Below are positions 24,846-33,626 of a stretch of 64,000 bases of DNA, in pieces; position 1 is the first letter of the stretch; each line of letters opens with the position of its first letter. Source of the stretch: Parvicella sp964387945. Its GTDB lineage: Bacteria; Bacteroidota; Bacteroidia; Flavobacteriales_D; Parvicellaceae. The stretch lies in contig CAYLYX010000003.1 in assembly GCA_964387945.1 (NCBI GenBank), positions 248,001 through 312,000 on the forward strand. The letters run 5' to 3'. Both the position numbers and the translations under genes were made by a program. Below the pieces are notes generated by a model, which ran no database searches, was not told the DNA's origin, and worked only from the letters and a program-made list of their open reading frames with translations.

Positions 24846-25871
24846 ATGCTGAGAGTAATTGTTGCTTTCTTAACGGTGATTTTAGTAGTAACGGGCTGTG
24901 AAAACAAACCATTTGATCCAGTCGAGTCTCTTCCAGCTTCTACGGGAGAAATAGGGGAGATGGTGTTGGTAATGGAAAAAGCTTATTGGAGTTCTTCACT
25001 CATGGTAGAAATCAACGATAAGTTTGGCAAAGAAGTGACTTCGCTTCCCCAACCTGAACCTTTGATGACCATTAAAAAGGTGACGAACAAAGGGTTTTCA
25101 GGTAACATCATGAACCATCATTCCGTTTTGATTGTAGAGATCGGTGGTTTGTCTGAAGGCAGCGAAGCATTTTTTGGAGAACCACAAGCTAATGTGTGGT
25201 CCAAAGGACAGTTGGTATATAAACTAAAAGCACCCGATTTGCAGAGTGCAACAGCACTGATGGAAGCGCATGGAGATAAGCTGTTTGAGTATTTTCAGGA
25301 TCACTATCAGCACAAGATTGAGTCAGAAATTGAAGCAAACGTTAGCGCTAGTATCAACGAAGAGTTGGGCATAACCATGGGGATAAACATGAACGTTCCG
25401 AGCTCGTTTACCCTCGTTTCTAACTATAATGACCTGATTTGGATAAAGCAGCAGCGTGAGAAATATGTGGATGGTCAAAACCATGAGATTCAATTGGGGA
25501 TTTTGACGTATACATATCCCTACACCGATTCGTTGGCGTTCACTCCGGAGAAGATTCTTGCCAAGCGAGATTCAATGACCAAAAAGTATGTCCCTGGTAT
25601 GATTGAAGGAAGCTATATGGTTTCTGAACGTCAATATGGTCTGGAAAGTTTTGAGACCAATGCCAATGGATATTATGTGATGGAGACACGAGGAGTTTGG
25701 AAAATGCAAGGAGCCATTATGGGAGGTCCTTTTGTGTCATTGACGATTTACGATCCAGAAAATAATCGAATTGTTTGTGTGGAAGGATACGTGTTTGCAC
25801 CACATTTCAAAAAGATGCCTTATATCCGTGAATTGGAAGCGATTCTATATTCCTTTTCATTTCCGAAGTGA
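24846..25871 (+). CDS. DUF4837 family lipoprotein
   Basis: A 341-residue protein with a lipoprotein signal ending VVTGC. The family pattern includes LPASTGEIGEMVLVMEK near the start and two similar halves, each with a W or Y-rich sheet region (ETRGVWKMQGAIMGGPFVS near the end). DUF4837 is found in Flavobacteriia and has no established function. It follows the coiled-coil gene by six bases. Confidence 0.8.
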   Translation: MLRVIVAFLTVILVVTGCENKPFDPVESLPASTGEIGEMVLVMEKAYWSSSLMVEINDKFGKEVTSLPQPEPLMTIKKVTNKGFSGNIMNHHSVLIVEIGGLSEGSEAFFGEPQANVWSKGQLVYKLKAPDLQSATALMEAHGDKLFEYFQDHYQHKIESEIEANVSASINEELGITMGINMNVPSSFTLVSNYNDLIWIKQQREKYVDGQNHEIQLGILTYTYPYTDSLAFTPEKILAKRDSMTKKYVPGMIEGSYMVSERQYGLESFETNANGYYVMETRGVWKMQGAIMGGPFVSLTIYDPENNRIVCVEGYVFAPHFKKMPYIRELEAILYSFSFPK

Positions 25872-25910
25872 TAAATTGGAATAAGCTATATTTGTGGCTT
25901 AATTCGATCT

Positions 25911-26636
25911 ATGACCATCAGCAAGTTATCTATACTTATTCCGGCTTATAACGAAGAACGAACCATTCATTTGATCTTGGATAAAGTTCGAGATGTTGTG
26001 TTAATCAACGACATCGCCAAGGAAATTATCATTGTCAATGACTGTTCGAAAGACAATACAGTTGAGGCAGTTGAGAAATACCAACAAGAGAATCCTTCGT
26101 TGAATATTCAATTGTTCTCTCAGCCAGAAAATATGGGGAAAGGAGCCGCTATTCACAAGGCAATGGAGTTGGCTACAGGAGATTATTTGATCATACAAGA
26201 TGCAGATTTGGAGTACGATCCCAGAGAATACAATCATTTGCTGAAACCAGTTGTAGAAGGGTTTGCAGATGTTGTTTACGGATCTAGATTCATCGGTGGT
26301 AACCCACATCGAATCCTGTTCTTTTGGCATTCAATCGGAAATAAATTCCTGACGTTTTTGTCTAACATGTTTACCAACCTGAACCTTACGGACATGGAAA
26401 CTTGTTACAAACTGATCAGAACCGACATTGCGCAAGGGTTAAATTTAAAAGAAAACCGCTTCGGTTTTGAACCCGAATTAACAGCCAAACTTTCAAGAGT
26501 TCCAAAAGTAAGAATCTATGAAGTAGGTATTTCCTATTACGGTAGAACTTACGAAGAAGGAAAAAAGATTGGATGGAAAGATGGTTTCAGAGCGATATAT
26601 TGTATCTTCAAATACAATGTCATCAGTAGGAAATAA
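25911..26636 (+). CDS. Glycosyltransferase family 2, dolichyl/polyprenyl-phosphate sugar synthase-like
   Basis: A 241-residue GT-A glycosyltransferase. It has the nucleotide-sugar fold opening LSILIPAYNEERTIHLIL, IIIVNDCSKDNT, the metal-binding D-A-D in IIQDADLEYDP, and the GSRFIGGN and FGFEPELTAKL phrases typical of polyprenyl-phosphate mannose or glucose synthases. No C-terminal membrane helices are present, so it is the soluble form. The next gene is a GT39-like membrane protein that would use a lipid-linked sugar as donor. The pair therefore probably makes and then transfers a polyprenyl-phosphate sugar. A -7-like box, TATATTTG, is at 25887-25894. Confidence 0.9.
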   Translation: MTISKLSILIPAYNEERTIHLILDKVRDVVLINDIAKEIIIVNDCSKDNTVEAVEKYQQENPSLNIQLFSQPENMGKGAAIHKAMELATGDYLIIQDADLEYDPREYNHLLKPVVEGFADVVYGSRFIGGNPHRILFFWHSIGNKFLTFLSNMFTNLNLTDMETCYKLIRTDIAQGLNLKENRFGFEPELTAKLSRVPKVRIYEVGISYYGRTYEEGKKIGWKDGFRAIYCIFKYNVISRK

Positions 26637-28401
26637 GTGGAAGCAAATCTTCCTTTTTCGTAGGGATAAAACCGATTCCTGGGTCGTTTATGGTGCGTTG
26701 CTACTATTTATTGTTAAATTAATCCTGTTTCCTTTTACCCAAACGGTTGATGCAGATGCTGTAAGTCGAACACTGATTTCGTACAACTGGCTTCAAAACC
26801 CTCACTTCATAACAGATAGTGTCTGGGCTCCATTACATTTTTATTCCAATGGGTTGATCATGGCATTGACGGGATCAATTGAAAATGGTCCACGCTTGTT
26901 CAATGTTTTCCTCTCCTGTCTCACACTTATTCCGTTTTACTTTTTCGTGAAGCATGAGTTTAGTAAGCAAGGAGCAGTTTTCAGTACGGCCTTACTCGCT
27001 TTAAGTCCGATTATTTTTCGGAACAGTTTTCAAGCATTGTCGGGCACGCCTTATTTGTTCTTTTTGGCACTGGCATTATACCTATTTGCAAAAGCACTAA
27101 GAGGAGATCGGATCAGTAACTATATCTACGCTGGTCTGAGTATGACACTGGCAGCTGGATTTCGGTATGAGGCGTGGATCATTATAGCTGTGTTTACACT
27201 GATTGGGTTGTTAAGAAAACAGTGGAAGGGTACTGCCGTGTTTTGGTCTTTTGCCATGATGATTCCTACGAGTTGGATGCTTGTAGGTCAAATTTATCAC
27301 GGAGATTTTCTATACGGAATCAATGGGGCGTATGGGTGGTATATTGAGCAAATGGACGTCAATGCGAATGTAAATGACACCGAACGTTTAAAGCGATTAT
27401 TTTTCTTCCCGATGTCTTGGTTTTTGGCTATTTCTCCTGTGCTTGCATGGGTGATCGTAGTCTCATTTTTTAGGAATGCATTCAAGAAAGTGTACACATT
27501 TCATCACTATTTATGGATGTTGCCGCTGGTAGTAATTGGTACTGCTTTTTTAGTGAAAGCGCAAGATGGTACACTTTTGTTGCAACACCGTTTTACAGGA
27601 AGTTTGGTTTTATTAAGTGCACCCTTGCTAGCAGTTGTTGCTTCCGATAAGATGAAAAAAGTTTACCGAAATTTATTGGTGGTGGCTTTGTTACTGGTTA
27701 TCCCCCAATCCTATTTCTGGTATCGGGTTAACCTAGATGAGTGGACGCCAATGAGTCGGCAGATTAAGTCGATTGTTAAAGATATTCAACTCTCTACAGG
27801 TCCCGAAACGTTGCCTTTGCCACAAATAGACAACCCATTATTGACAAAAGGGCTGGTAGCGGTGGAGGAGAATTGGCAGCAAGGTGATGGACTAATTCTA
27901 GATTTCTTTGGTTGGACCGAGACCTATTATTTTGCGCTTCAGTATCCCGAAGCTCAGCCCTTTATCTTTCCTGGGGCAAAGAATGATGTCTTCCCGAATG
28001 ATAAGTTTGTGGCTTATGTCAGTACTCATCCAAAAGGGAAGATAGTACTACACTGTGCTTCTAATCATGGTGAGTTTATAGAGCTGGTGGGAAATACGCT
28101 TCGCTTGTCTAACGGAGAATCTTCTGATCTAAATCTAACAACGATATACCAAGAGAAAGGCTTTCACGTTTTTGAGTATGAAGTAGCAGAAGGATGGACG
28201 ATTTATCCTCCAGAGGCTTCCAATGGTTGTCCTACTGTGGGATCTGTTGAATATTTTGAGTCGCAAGCTTACTTTATTGTTCAGATGAAAGAAGAAGCCA
28301 AGAGGCGGATGCGAGCGGATGGAATCAGCTTTGAAGTGGCTGTTTTGAGTTTAGCCAAGGAGCAGCATCAGAAGTATATGAATGGAGAAATTGAAATATA
28401 G
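26617..28401 (+). CDS. GT39/ArnT-like polytopic glycosyltransferase
   Basis: I prefer ATG 26617 over the longer open frame because it overlaps the GT2 gene by only 20 bases and leads into RRDKTDSWVVYGALLLFIVK. The product is about 594 residues with around ten membrane segments in the first 400 residues and a soluble C-terminal part. The first extracytoplasmic loop has the acidic motif QTVDADAVSRTL, in the position where GT-C enzymes have their catalytic Asp. Later phrases (GFRYEAWIIIAVF) match GT39-type proteins. The donor is likely the lipid-linked sugar from the neighbouring GT2 enzyme; the acceptor is unknown. Confidence 0.75.
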   Translation: MSSVGNKWKQIFLFRRDKTDSWVVYGALLLFIVKLILFPFTQTVDADAVSRTLISYNWLQNPHFITDSVWAPLHFYSNGLIMALTGSIENGPRLFNVFLSCLTLIPFYFFVKHEFSKQGAVFSTALLALSPIIFRNSFQALSGTPYLFFLALALYLFAKALRGDRISNYIYAGLSMTLAAGFRYEAWIIIAVFTLIGLLRKQWKGTAVFWSFAMMIPTSWMLVGQIYHGDFLYGINGAYGWYIEQMDVNANVNDTERLKRLFFFPMSWFLAISPVLAWVIVVSFFRNAFKKVYTFHHYLWMLPLVVIGTAFLVKAQDGTLLLQHRFTGSLVLLSAPLLAVVASDKMKKVYRNLLVVALLLVIPQSYFWYRVNLDEWTPMSRQIKSIVKDIQLSTGPETLPLPQIDNPLLTKGLVAVEENWQQGDGLILDFFGWTETYYFALQYPEAQPFIFPGAKNDVFPNDKFVAYVSTHPKGKIVLHCASNHGEFIELVGNTLRLSNGESSDLNLTTIYQEKGFHVFEYEVAEGWTIYPPEASNGCPTVGSVEYFESQAYFIVQMKEEAKRRMRADGISFEVAVLSLAKEQHQKYMNGEIEI

Positions 28402-28418
28402 ACTTATCTTCGCTCAGC

Positions 28419-30239
28419 ATGTTTAAAGTTAAATCAAAATATTCTTTGGTGGCATTGCTGCTTATTTTGATCAGTCTCTTTGTTTACCGCTTTACGCATA
28501 TCATAGACAAAGAACTATCCTGGGACGTTCTGGGATACTACTTACCCCTTCCTGCATCGGTAATTTATGACGATCCGATGATGGACGATCGTACCTGGAT
28601 CGAAGAGATCAACAACGAAAAAGATCTGACGGGAACGCTGTATCAAATCTCATCGAATGACGAAGGAGAATCCATGTACTTCTTCTTTTTTGGAATGAGT
28701 ATGATGTTCTCCCTCTTCTTTTTTATGGGGCATTTATCTGCTTGGATTTTTGATATTCCCATGGATGGATTTAGTTATCCTTATATCCTTTGGATGGTTA
28801 TCGGTGGAGTCGTTTTTACAACCATCGGATTGATCTATTTTCGAAAAGTTCTGTTGCACTATTTTAAGGATAAGAACGTAGCGATTTTGTTGCTGCTTTT
28901 TGCGTTTGCAACGAATACCGTTCAGCACCTCAACATCAAAAACCTAGAGACGGTGAATGTGTTGTTTATGTGGGTTTGTGTTATTTTGTGGAATACGATC
29001 AAGTGGCATCAGACCCACCAGTTGAAAAACTTACTCGTCATTGGGGGTGGCGTGATGATGATGTGTCTGATCAAACCCAGTGAAGTCTTTGTGATTTTTA
29101 TCCCGCTCTTGTTTGGTGTTACTTCCAAAGAAAAATGGAAAGAGAAGTGGCAGCTTATTGTCCAATATAAGACTCAGTTTTTCTGGGCTGTTGGGTTAGC
29201 GTTTTTACTGTTTGTACCGCAATTATCCTATTGGTTGTATAAAACGGGACAGGTTTATTACGATACCTACAAAAACCCAGGAGTTGGACTCGATATTTTT
29301 AGTCCGCACATCATTGATTCGCTGATTAGTTACAAAAAGGGATGGTTGATCTACACGCCAGTAATTATATTGAACCTGATAGGTTTAGTATTCATGTATA
29401 GGCGAAACAGAGGCCTTTTTGCTGCTGGATTTAGTTATTTTATTGTTTCGTTTTACATCATTACCAGTTGGACGGAGTGGTGGTACGGAGCTGCTTATTC
29501 CAATCGCCCGCTTATCGTTACGTATCCGATTCTTTTTCTTGGGCTGGGGTATTTCTTGCAGTATTTGGGAGAGCGAAAATCCATTTTTCCAAAGTTGGGG
29601 ATTGGGATTTTCATGGTGTTGTGCACTGCGCTTAACCTTTTTCAATGGTGGCAAATGAGGGTGGGGATCTTGGATCCGTACAGAACTACTAAAGAATATT
29701 ACTGGGCTACTTTCCTGCAAACAGAAATGAATCCAGAATGGGAGGAGTTGAAATCAATCAAACGAGACTTTACTGGAGCCATGATTTTTGAAAACAAAGA
29801 AGATTATACGGAGTCCATATTCTTTGTAGAGGACTTTGATGACGGCAGTTACACAGAAGAAAGTATCCAGTTGACGAATGGAAAGGCTTTGATTCCAGAA
29901 GAGAAGGAGTTTGCATTGACGTTTGCCTTTCCGTATGAAGAAATATCAGCCAATGATCATGTATGGTTTACCATATCCTTTGATGTGATCGGGAATGGTT
30001 ATGACAAGGATGTCTTACCGTGTTTTATTTACACAATGAATCGAAAAGAAGGAGATTACGGTTATAAAGGGCCTGAATTACAGCTAAGCAACGATTCTGT
30101 TGTACATTTTTCCTTTGATTACCTTACACCAGAAGTAAGGGATGAAAGCGATTCCTTTAAATTCTTCTTTTGGAATCGAGCGAAAGGGAGTTTCTACGTA
30201 GACAACTTGAAGGTGTTGAAATATGAGGAGAAAGATTAG
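28419..30239 (+). CDS. Polytopic membrane protein, GT-C glycosyltransferase-like
   Basis: A 606-residue protein, 17 bases after the GT39-like gene. It has about eleven hydrophobic segments up to residue 430, then a soluble beta-rich C-terminal domain of about 170 residues. The first loop has ELSWDVLGYYLPLPASVIYDD, with acidic residues where GT-C enzymes have their catalytic Asp. A conserved SYKKGWLIYTPVIILNLIGL stretch and WTEWWYGAAYSNRPLI recur in the same order in the protein at 43985-45751, so the two are paralogues. The last four bases overlap the convergent cupredoxin gene. The substrate is unknown. Confidence 0.65.
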   Translation: MFKVKSKYSLVALLLILISLFVYRFTHIIDKELSWDVLGYYLPLPASVIYDDPMMDDRTWIEEINNEKDLTGTLYQISSNDEGESMYFFFFGMSMMFSLFFFMGHLSAWIFDIPMDGFSYPYILWMVIGGVVFTTIGLIYFRKVLLHYFKDKNVAILLLLFAFATNTVQHLNIKNLETVNVLFMWVCVILWNTIKWHQTHQLKNLLVIGGGVMMMCLIKPSEVFVIFIPLLFGVTSKEKWKEKWQLIVQYKTQFFWAVGLAFLLFVPQLSYWLYKTGQVYYDTYKNPGVGLDIFSPHIIDSLISYKKGWLIYTPVIILNLIGLVFMYRRNRGLFAAGFSYFIVSFYIITSWTEWWYGAAYSNRPLIVTYPILFLGLGYFLQYLGERKSIFPKLGIGIFMVLCTALNLFQWWQMRVGILDPYRTTKEYYWATFLQTEMNPEWEELKSIKRDFTGAMIFENKEDYTESIFFVEDFDDGSYTEESIQLTNGKALIPEEKEFALTFAFPYEEISANDHVWFTISFDVIGNGYDKDVLPCFIYTMNRKEGDYGYKGPELQLSNDSVVHFSFDYLTPEVRDESDSFKFFFWNRAKGSFYVDNLKVLKYEEKD

Positions 30240-31390
30240 TGCTGAACAACCAGTTTCTCCGTTCGATTCCCAATTTTAATGAAATAAACTCCATTGGACC
30301 AGTTTTTAGTTGAAATCTTATTGGGTTGATCGTAATGAGTAAGTGGAACTTGTTTGTATACTCTACCATTCACATCAAAGACGGTAAGTTCGCTGTCGTT
30401 TGAAGTGTTGGATATCGAGAACGAATTGTCACAGGGGTTGGGAAATAGTACAGGCTTATTTGTTGAGAGGTTGGTCACACCAGAAGGGAAAACGTTTACC
30501 CAGATGTCATTTTTATGGAAAAACTGATCCTGATAAGTGTCTCTATATTTCACCTTGATAGAACCTGTATAGTTTGAGGTAGGTTTCAGAATTACACCAT
30601 ATCGCTCTCCAGAATAAAGTCGGATGGAGTCTTTTTGAACGGCAGTTGGCAAGGGTCTACCATCTGAAGTATATAACGTTGCATTCAGTTCTGGAGGAAT
30701 AATAAAATCCACTACCGAGTAGCCAATGTTAAACAAGTTGAGCAAATAAGAAGTGTCTTGAGGCACGTAGATGACTTCATCTTGATGTTCCCCCGTTTGC
30801 TGGTTTTGATAGCCGTTGATCAGGAAGTAATCCAAGAGTAAGTTTTCGTTCCAATAAGCATAACTGTCAGAAGCAATGTAATCACTACTTTCATAGTAAT
30901 ATGGTCCTCCTTGGAATAACTGATTTGGAGAGTCCCAAACTCGAATACCTCCGTACATACCCATTTGTAAGTGGATAGAAGTTTGTACATGGCAATGGTA
31001 CAAGTAGTTCCCAGGATGATCCGCTTTGAAGTGGTAGGTTGTGGAGTCAAATCCCAATACTGGTGCAGACGTAGTAGGTACGCCATCGTTCGCCTGATCA
31101 ACGTCTAAACCGTGAAGATGAATGGAGTGAGATTCTCCTGCATTGTTCCAAAAGTGAACAATAACGCTATCTCCAACATTACACTCCAAAAAAGGCCCCG
31201 GCAAGGAGTTATTATAAATATTGTGTGTAATTGGGTCGTAATATCCGAAAGTCCATACGTCTGCCAATGTTCCATCATAAAACTGGTGTTTCGCATTCAT
31301 ATTTACCTGCAGATAAAAGTGACGAATGGTCTGACCCCAGCTTGAGGAAAGTATAAACAGCAACGATATGACTAATCCCAGCTTCTTCAT
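30236..31390 (-). CDS. Secreted cupredoxin / multicopper-oxidase domain protein with T9SS sorting domain
   Basis: The start at ATG 31388-31390 fits a signal peptide (MKKLGLVISLLFILSSSWGQ) and gives an ATGA overlap with the upstream gene. In the 384-residue protein, the first cupredoxin domain resembles domain 1 of multicopper oxidases: SIHLHGLDVDQANDGVP, then GNYLYHCHVQTS, supplying two HxH copper motifs. A second beta-sandwich domain (about 200-300) follows without obvious copper ligands. The last 75 residues are a type A T9SS sorting domain (LFPNPCDNSFSI ... GVYFIKIG). The C-terminal copper motifs of a full laccase are missing from this chain. The partner gene carries another His-rich cupredoxin domain. 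Confidence 0.8.
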   Translation of the reverse strand: MKKLGLVISLLFILSSSWGQTIRHFYLQVNMNAKHQFYDGTLADVWTFGYYDPITHNIYNNSLPGPFLECNVGDSVIVHFWNNAGESHSIHLHGLDVDQANDGVPTTSAPVLGFDSTTYHFKADHPGNYLYHCHVQTSIHLQMGMYGGIRVWDSPNQLFQGGPYYYESSDYIASDSYAYWNENLLLDYFLINGYQNQQTGEHQDEVIYVPQDTSYLLNLFNIGYSVVDFIIPPELNATLYTSDGRPLPTAVQKDSIRLYSGERYGVILKPTSNYTGSIKVKYRDTYQDQFFHKNDIWVNVFPSGVTNLSTNKPVLFPNPCDNSFSISNTSNDSELTVFDVNGRVYKQVPLTHYDQPNKISTKNWSNGVYFIKIGNRTEKLVVQH

Positions 31391-32235
31391 GGTGAAATCA
31401 TTAGACTGGTGATCATTCCGCCCGGATAACTTCCCGTATTGACCGACCATAAATTATGGTCATGAACTGGATACATGCCGGGTTGGTGTGGAACAAGTCT
31501 GACAACACACGTAGCTCCAGATTCGATTGGGAAGGTGTCTTTAGAAAGACCTAGCATGAAGGCATTTTTTGAGTGATGAAGAATATCAATATGATACCCA
31601 TGAAAATGCAGGGCATGTGCCATTTTTCCTGAATTAACGATAGAAATAATGATGGTGTCAGACACATTCCCTGTCACGACAGCAGTTGTGTCATTTAGAA
31701 CATCTGGATAGCTGTGGTGATTGATGGTATACACTTCTGCAAAAAGGTCGGTTGGAAGGCTGGTCTCACTGGTGTCAGCAAGCTCGTGAGATAAGGAGAC
31801 ATCTTGCTCAAATAAATTCCAATAGAACTTTGAGTACTGCTCATAGCCCACAAGAAACTGTCCAGAAGCACCTAAGTCAAGTCCGTAACTCACATCCGAG
31901 TAAAAGAGGTAGGCTCCAGGTTGTGTAAATGAGAAATTGAAAGTAACGGTATCATTTGGCGGAAGAGTATTGTTGTTAGTGACAATATTTTCTATGGTGA
32001 AAGTATGCTCCAGTGTGTCCTTGTTGATAATGGTCAGCGCGATGGATTCACCGAGTTCTACATTATTAGAATAACTTTCCAACCGAAAGGAATCCGCAGA
32101 GCTAAATACGCAAAAGGAAGTAGTATACCCTCTGATATCAGCCGTGTCTTTAAAAATGTAAAGTGTGTCTGTAAGTTGTCCAACACAAGAGAAGACAACC
32201 GTTTGAAACAACAGTATCAACAGCATAATTCGCAT
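31387..32235 (-). CDS. Secreted cupredoxin-like protein, partner of the downstream gene
   Basis: A 282-residue protein with a signal peptide (MRIMLLILLFQTVVFSC), possibly a lipoprotein given the Cys at 17. Two cupredoxin-like domains follow. The first (about 50-130) has few histidines. The second (about 170-282) has ALHFHGYHIDIL and GMYPVHDHNLWSV, matching the HxHG and HxH motifs of multicopper oxidases. It ends at GGMITSLMISP without a sorting domain. The stop overlaps the start of the next gene by four bases, so the two proteins are made together and may form a heteromeric copper enzyme. Substrate unknown. Confidence 0.75.
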   Translation of the reverse strand: MRIMLLILLFQTVVFSCVGQLTDTLYIFKDTADIRGYTTSFCVFSSADSFRLESYSNNVELGESIALTIINKDTLEHTFTIENIVTNNNTLPPNDTVTFNFSFTQPGAYLFYSDVSYGLDLGASGQFLVGYEQYSKFYWNLFEQDVSLSHELADTSETSLPTDLFAEVYTINHHSYPDVLNDTTAVVTGNVSDTIIISIVNSGKMAHALHFHGYHIDILHHSKNAFMLGLSKDTFPIESGATCVVRLVPHQPGMYPVHDHNLWSVNTGSYPGGMITSLMISP

Positions 32236-32278
32236 GTCTCAAAGATAAGTCGAAAGCACGAAACCCACCATTCGCTTT

Positions 32279-32893
32279 TTAAGAATTCTTGGAATCCTTA
32301 AACAACTCTAATTGCTTGGGCAATAGCTGAAAACTTTTACGATGATGTTCTGTGATCCCATTTTCTTTGATTGCTTCCCTATGTTTTTTGGTAGGATACC
32401 CCATGTTTTTATTCCAGTCGTATAAAGGGTAATCCTCGTGGAGCACTTTCATAATGTCATCTCGATAGGTTTTTGCCAGAATGGATGCCGCAGCAATACT
32501 GAGGTACTTACCGTCTCCTTTAATGATGCAATGATGTGGCTTTTTGAGATAAGGATTAAATCGATTCCCATCCACAAGAATTTCATCAAAATTGGTTTCG
32601 AGTTCATTCAGCGCACGATGCATCGCCAAAAAAGAGGCATTAAGAATGTTAATTTCATCAATCTCTTCGTTACTTACAATTCCGATAGCATAGGCCAACG
32701 CTTCCTTTTCTACGATCGGACGTAAGGCATAACGTTGTTTGTCTGATAGTTTTTTGGAGTCGTTGAGTAATTCATTAGAAAAATCCGAAGGAAGAATCAC
32801 GGCAGCAGCAACTACTGGACCAGCAAGGCATCCTCTTCCAGCTTCATCACACCCAGCTTCAACAACCCCTTTTCTATGATAGTTGAGCAACAT
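32279..32893 (-). CDS. rnhB: Ribonuclease HII
   Basis: RNase HII cuts RNA in RNA-DNA hybrids and removes misincorporated ribonucleotides. The 204-residue protein has the opening motif AGC-D16-E17-AGRGCLAGPVVAAAV. Further catalytic acidic residues lie in ILVDGNRF and AASILAKTYRDD, followed by the family-typical YPLYDWNKNMGYPTKKH. The length is normal. It ends a minus-strand run (recO upstream by nine bases). Confidence 0.96.
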   Translation of the reverse strand: MLLNYHRKGVVEAGCDEAGRGCLAGPVVAAAVILPSDFSNELLNDSKKLSDKQRYALRPIVEKEALAYAIGIVSNEEIDEINILNASFLAMHRALNELETNFDEILVDGNRFNPYLKKPHHCIIKGDGKYLSIAAASILAKTYRDDIMKVLHEDYPLYDWNKNMGYPTKKHREAIKENGITEHHRKSFQLLPKQLELFKDSKNS

Positions 32894-32902
32894 CCTTCAA
32901 AG

Positions 32903-33613
32903 TTATGAAAATACTGTTTTTAGTACCTGATGCGATTGAAAGCTATTGGGTTTGAGGTGAAGTTGAACTTCATAATAGCTGACTAATCCGTCTAACAGTT
33001 TCGACCGTTCTTCGCTTGAAATTTTAGGCAACTCGCCTTGTTCAATCAATGTTTTGAGTAGGGTAGAAGTAGCCGTGTCCAAACTTAGTGGGGATTGATA
33101 ATTTTCATGCTCGAAAAGCCCTTCTTCCAGATTAAAGACTTGATCGGAGGGATGAGCCGATAACCTTGGGTAAAAACCTAAAAATAGGGATAATTCAAGA
33201 AGAAATTTAAGGTGAAAATTGGAGTTAAATACTTCCTGATTCAGCTCAGAAAACCGATGCGTCAGAAAAAGATACAACGGACGGTTGGGTTCTTCCTCGA
33301 TAATCGAACGATTCAAAATTTCTGCAAGAAAGATGGCAATCGTACTCTTCCTGAAGTCACTATGAACCAAGTGTAGGGTCGTATTGCTCTCAATGCTGTA
33401 AGTCGTATTGAGTTCCTTCTCTGCTCTAAAGTTACTGGTGATCTGAAGTTCGTTAAGCGACTGCAATAGTCCAGCTGTGCGACTTTTTTTACTTTTCACA
33501 CCTTTGATTAGGAAACTACGCTTGCCATGCTCCTGCGTATAGAAGCGTGCAATGACACTCGATTCAGAATAATTCAGATGTCCCAGGTAAATGCCATGAA
33601 TAGTTTGACGCAT
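32903..33613 (-). CDS. recO: DNA repair protein RecO
   Basis: RecO anneals DNA strands and helps RecR load RecA at gaps. The 236-residue protein has the OB-fold opening TIHGIYLGHLNYSESSVIARFYTQEHGKRSFLIKGVKSKKS, a helical middle and a short C-terminal region. It contains no cysteine, so the zinc finger of Gram-positive RecO is absent. It follows infB by 13 bases and precedes rnhB by nine. Confidence 0.93.
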   Translation of the reverse strand: MRQTIHGIYLGHLNYSESSVIARFYTQEHGKRSFLIKGVKSKKSRTAGLLQSLNELQITSNFRAEKELNTTYSIESNTTLHLVHSDFRKSTIAIFLAEILNRSIIEEEPNRPLYLFLTHRFSELNQEVFNSNFHLKFLLELSLFLGFYPRLSAHPSDQVFNLEEGLFEHENYQSPLSLDTATSTLLKTLIEQGELPKISSEERSKLLDGLVSYYEVQLHLKPNSFQSHQVLKTVFS

Positions 33614-33626
33614 CTACCATGAAGGA

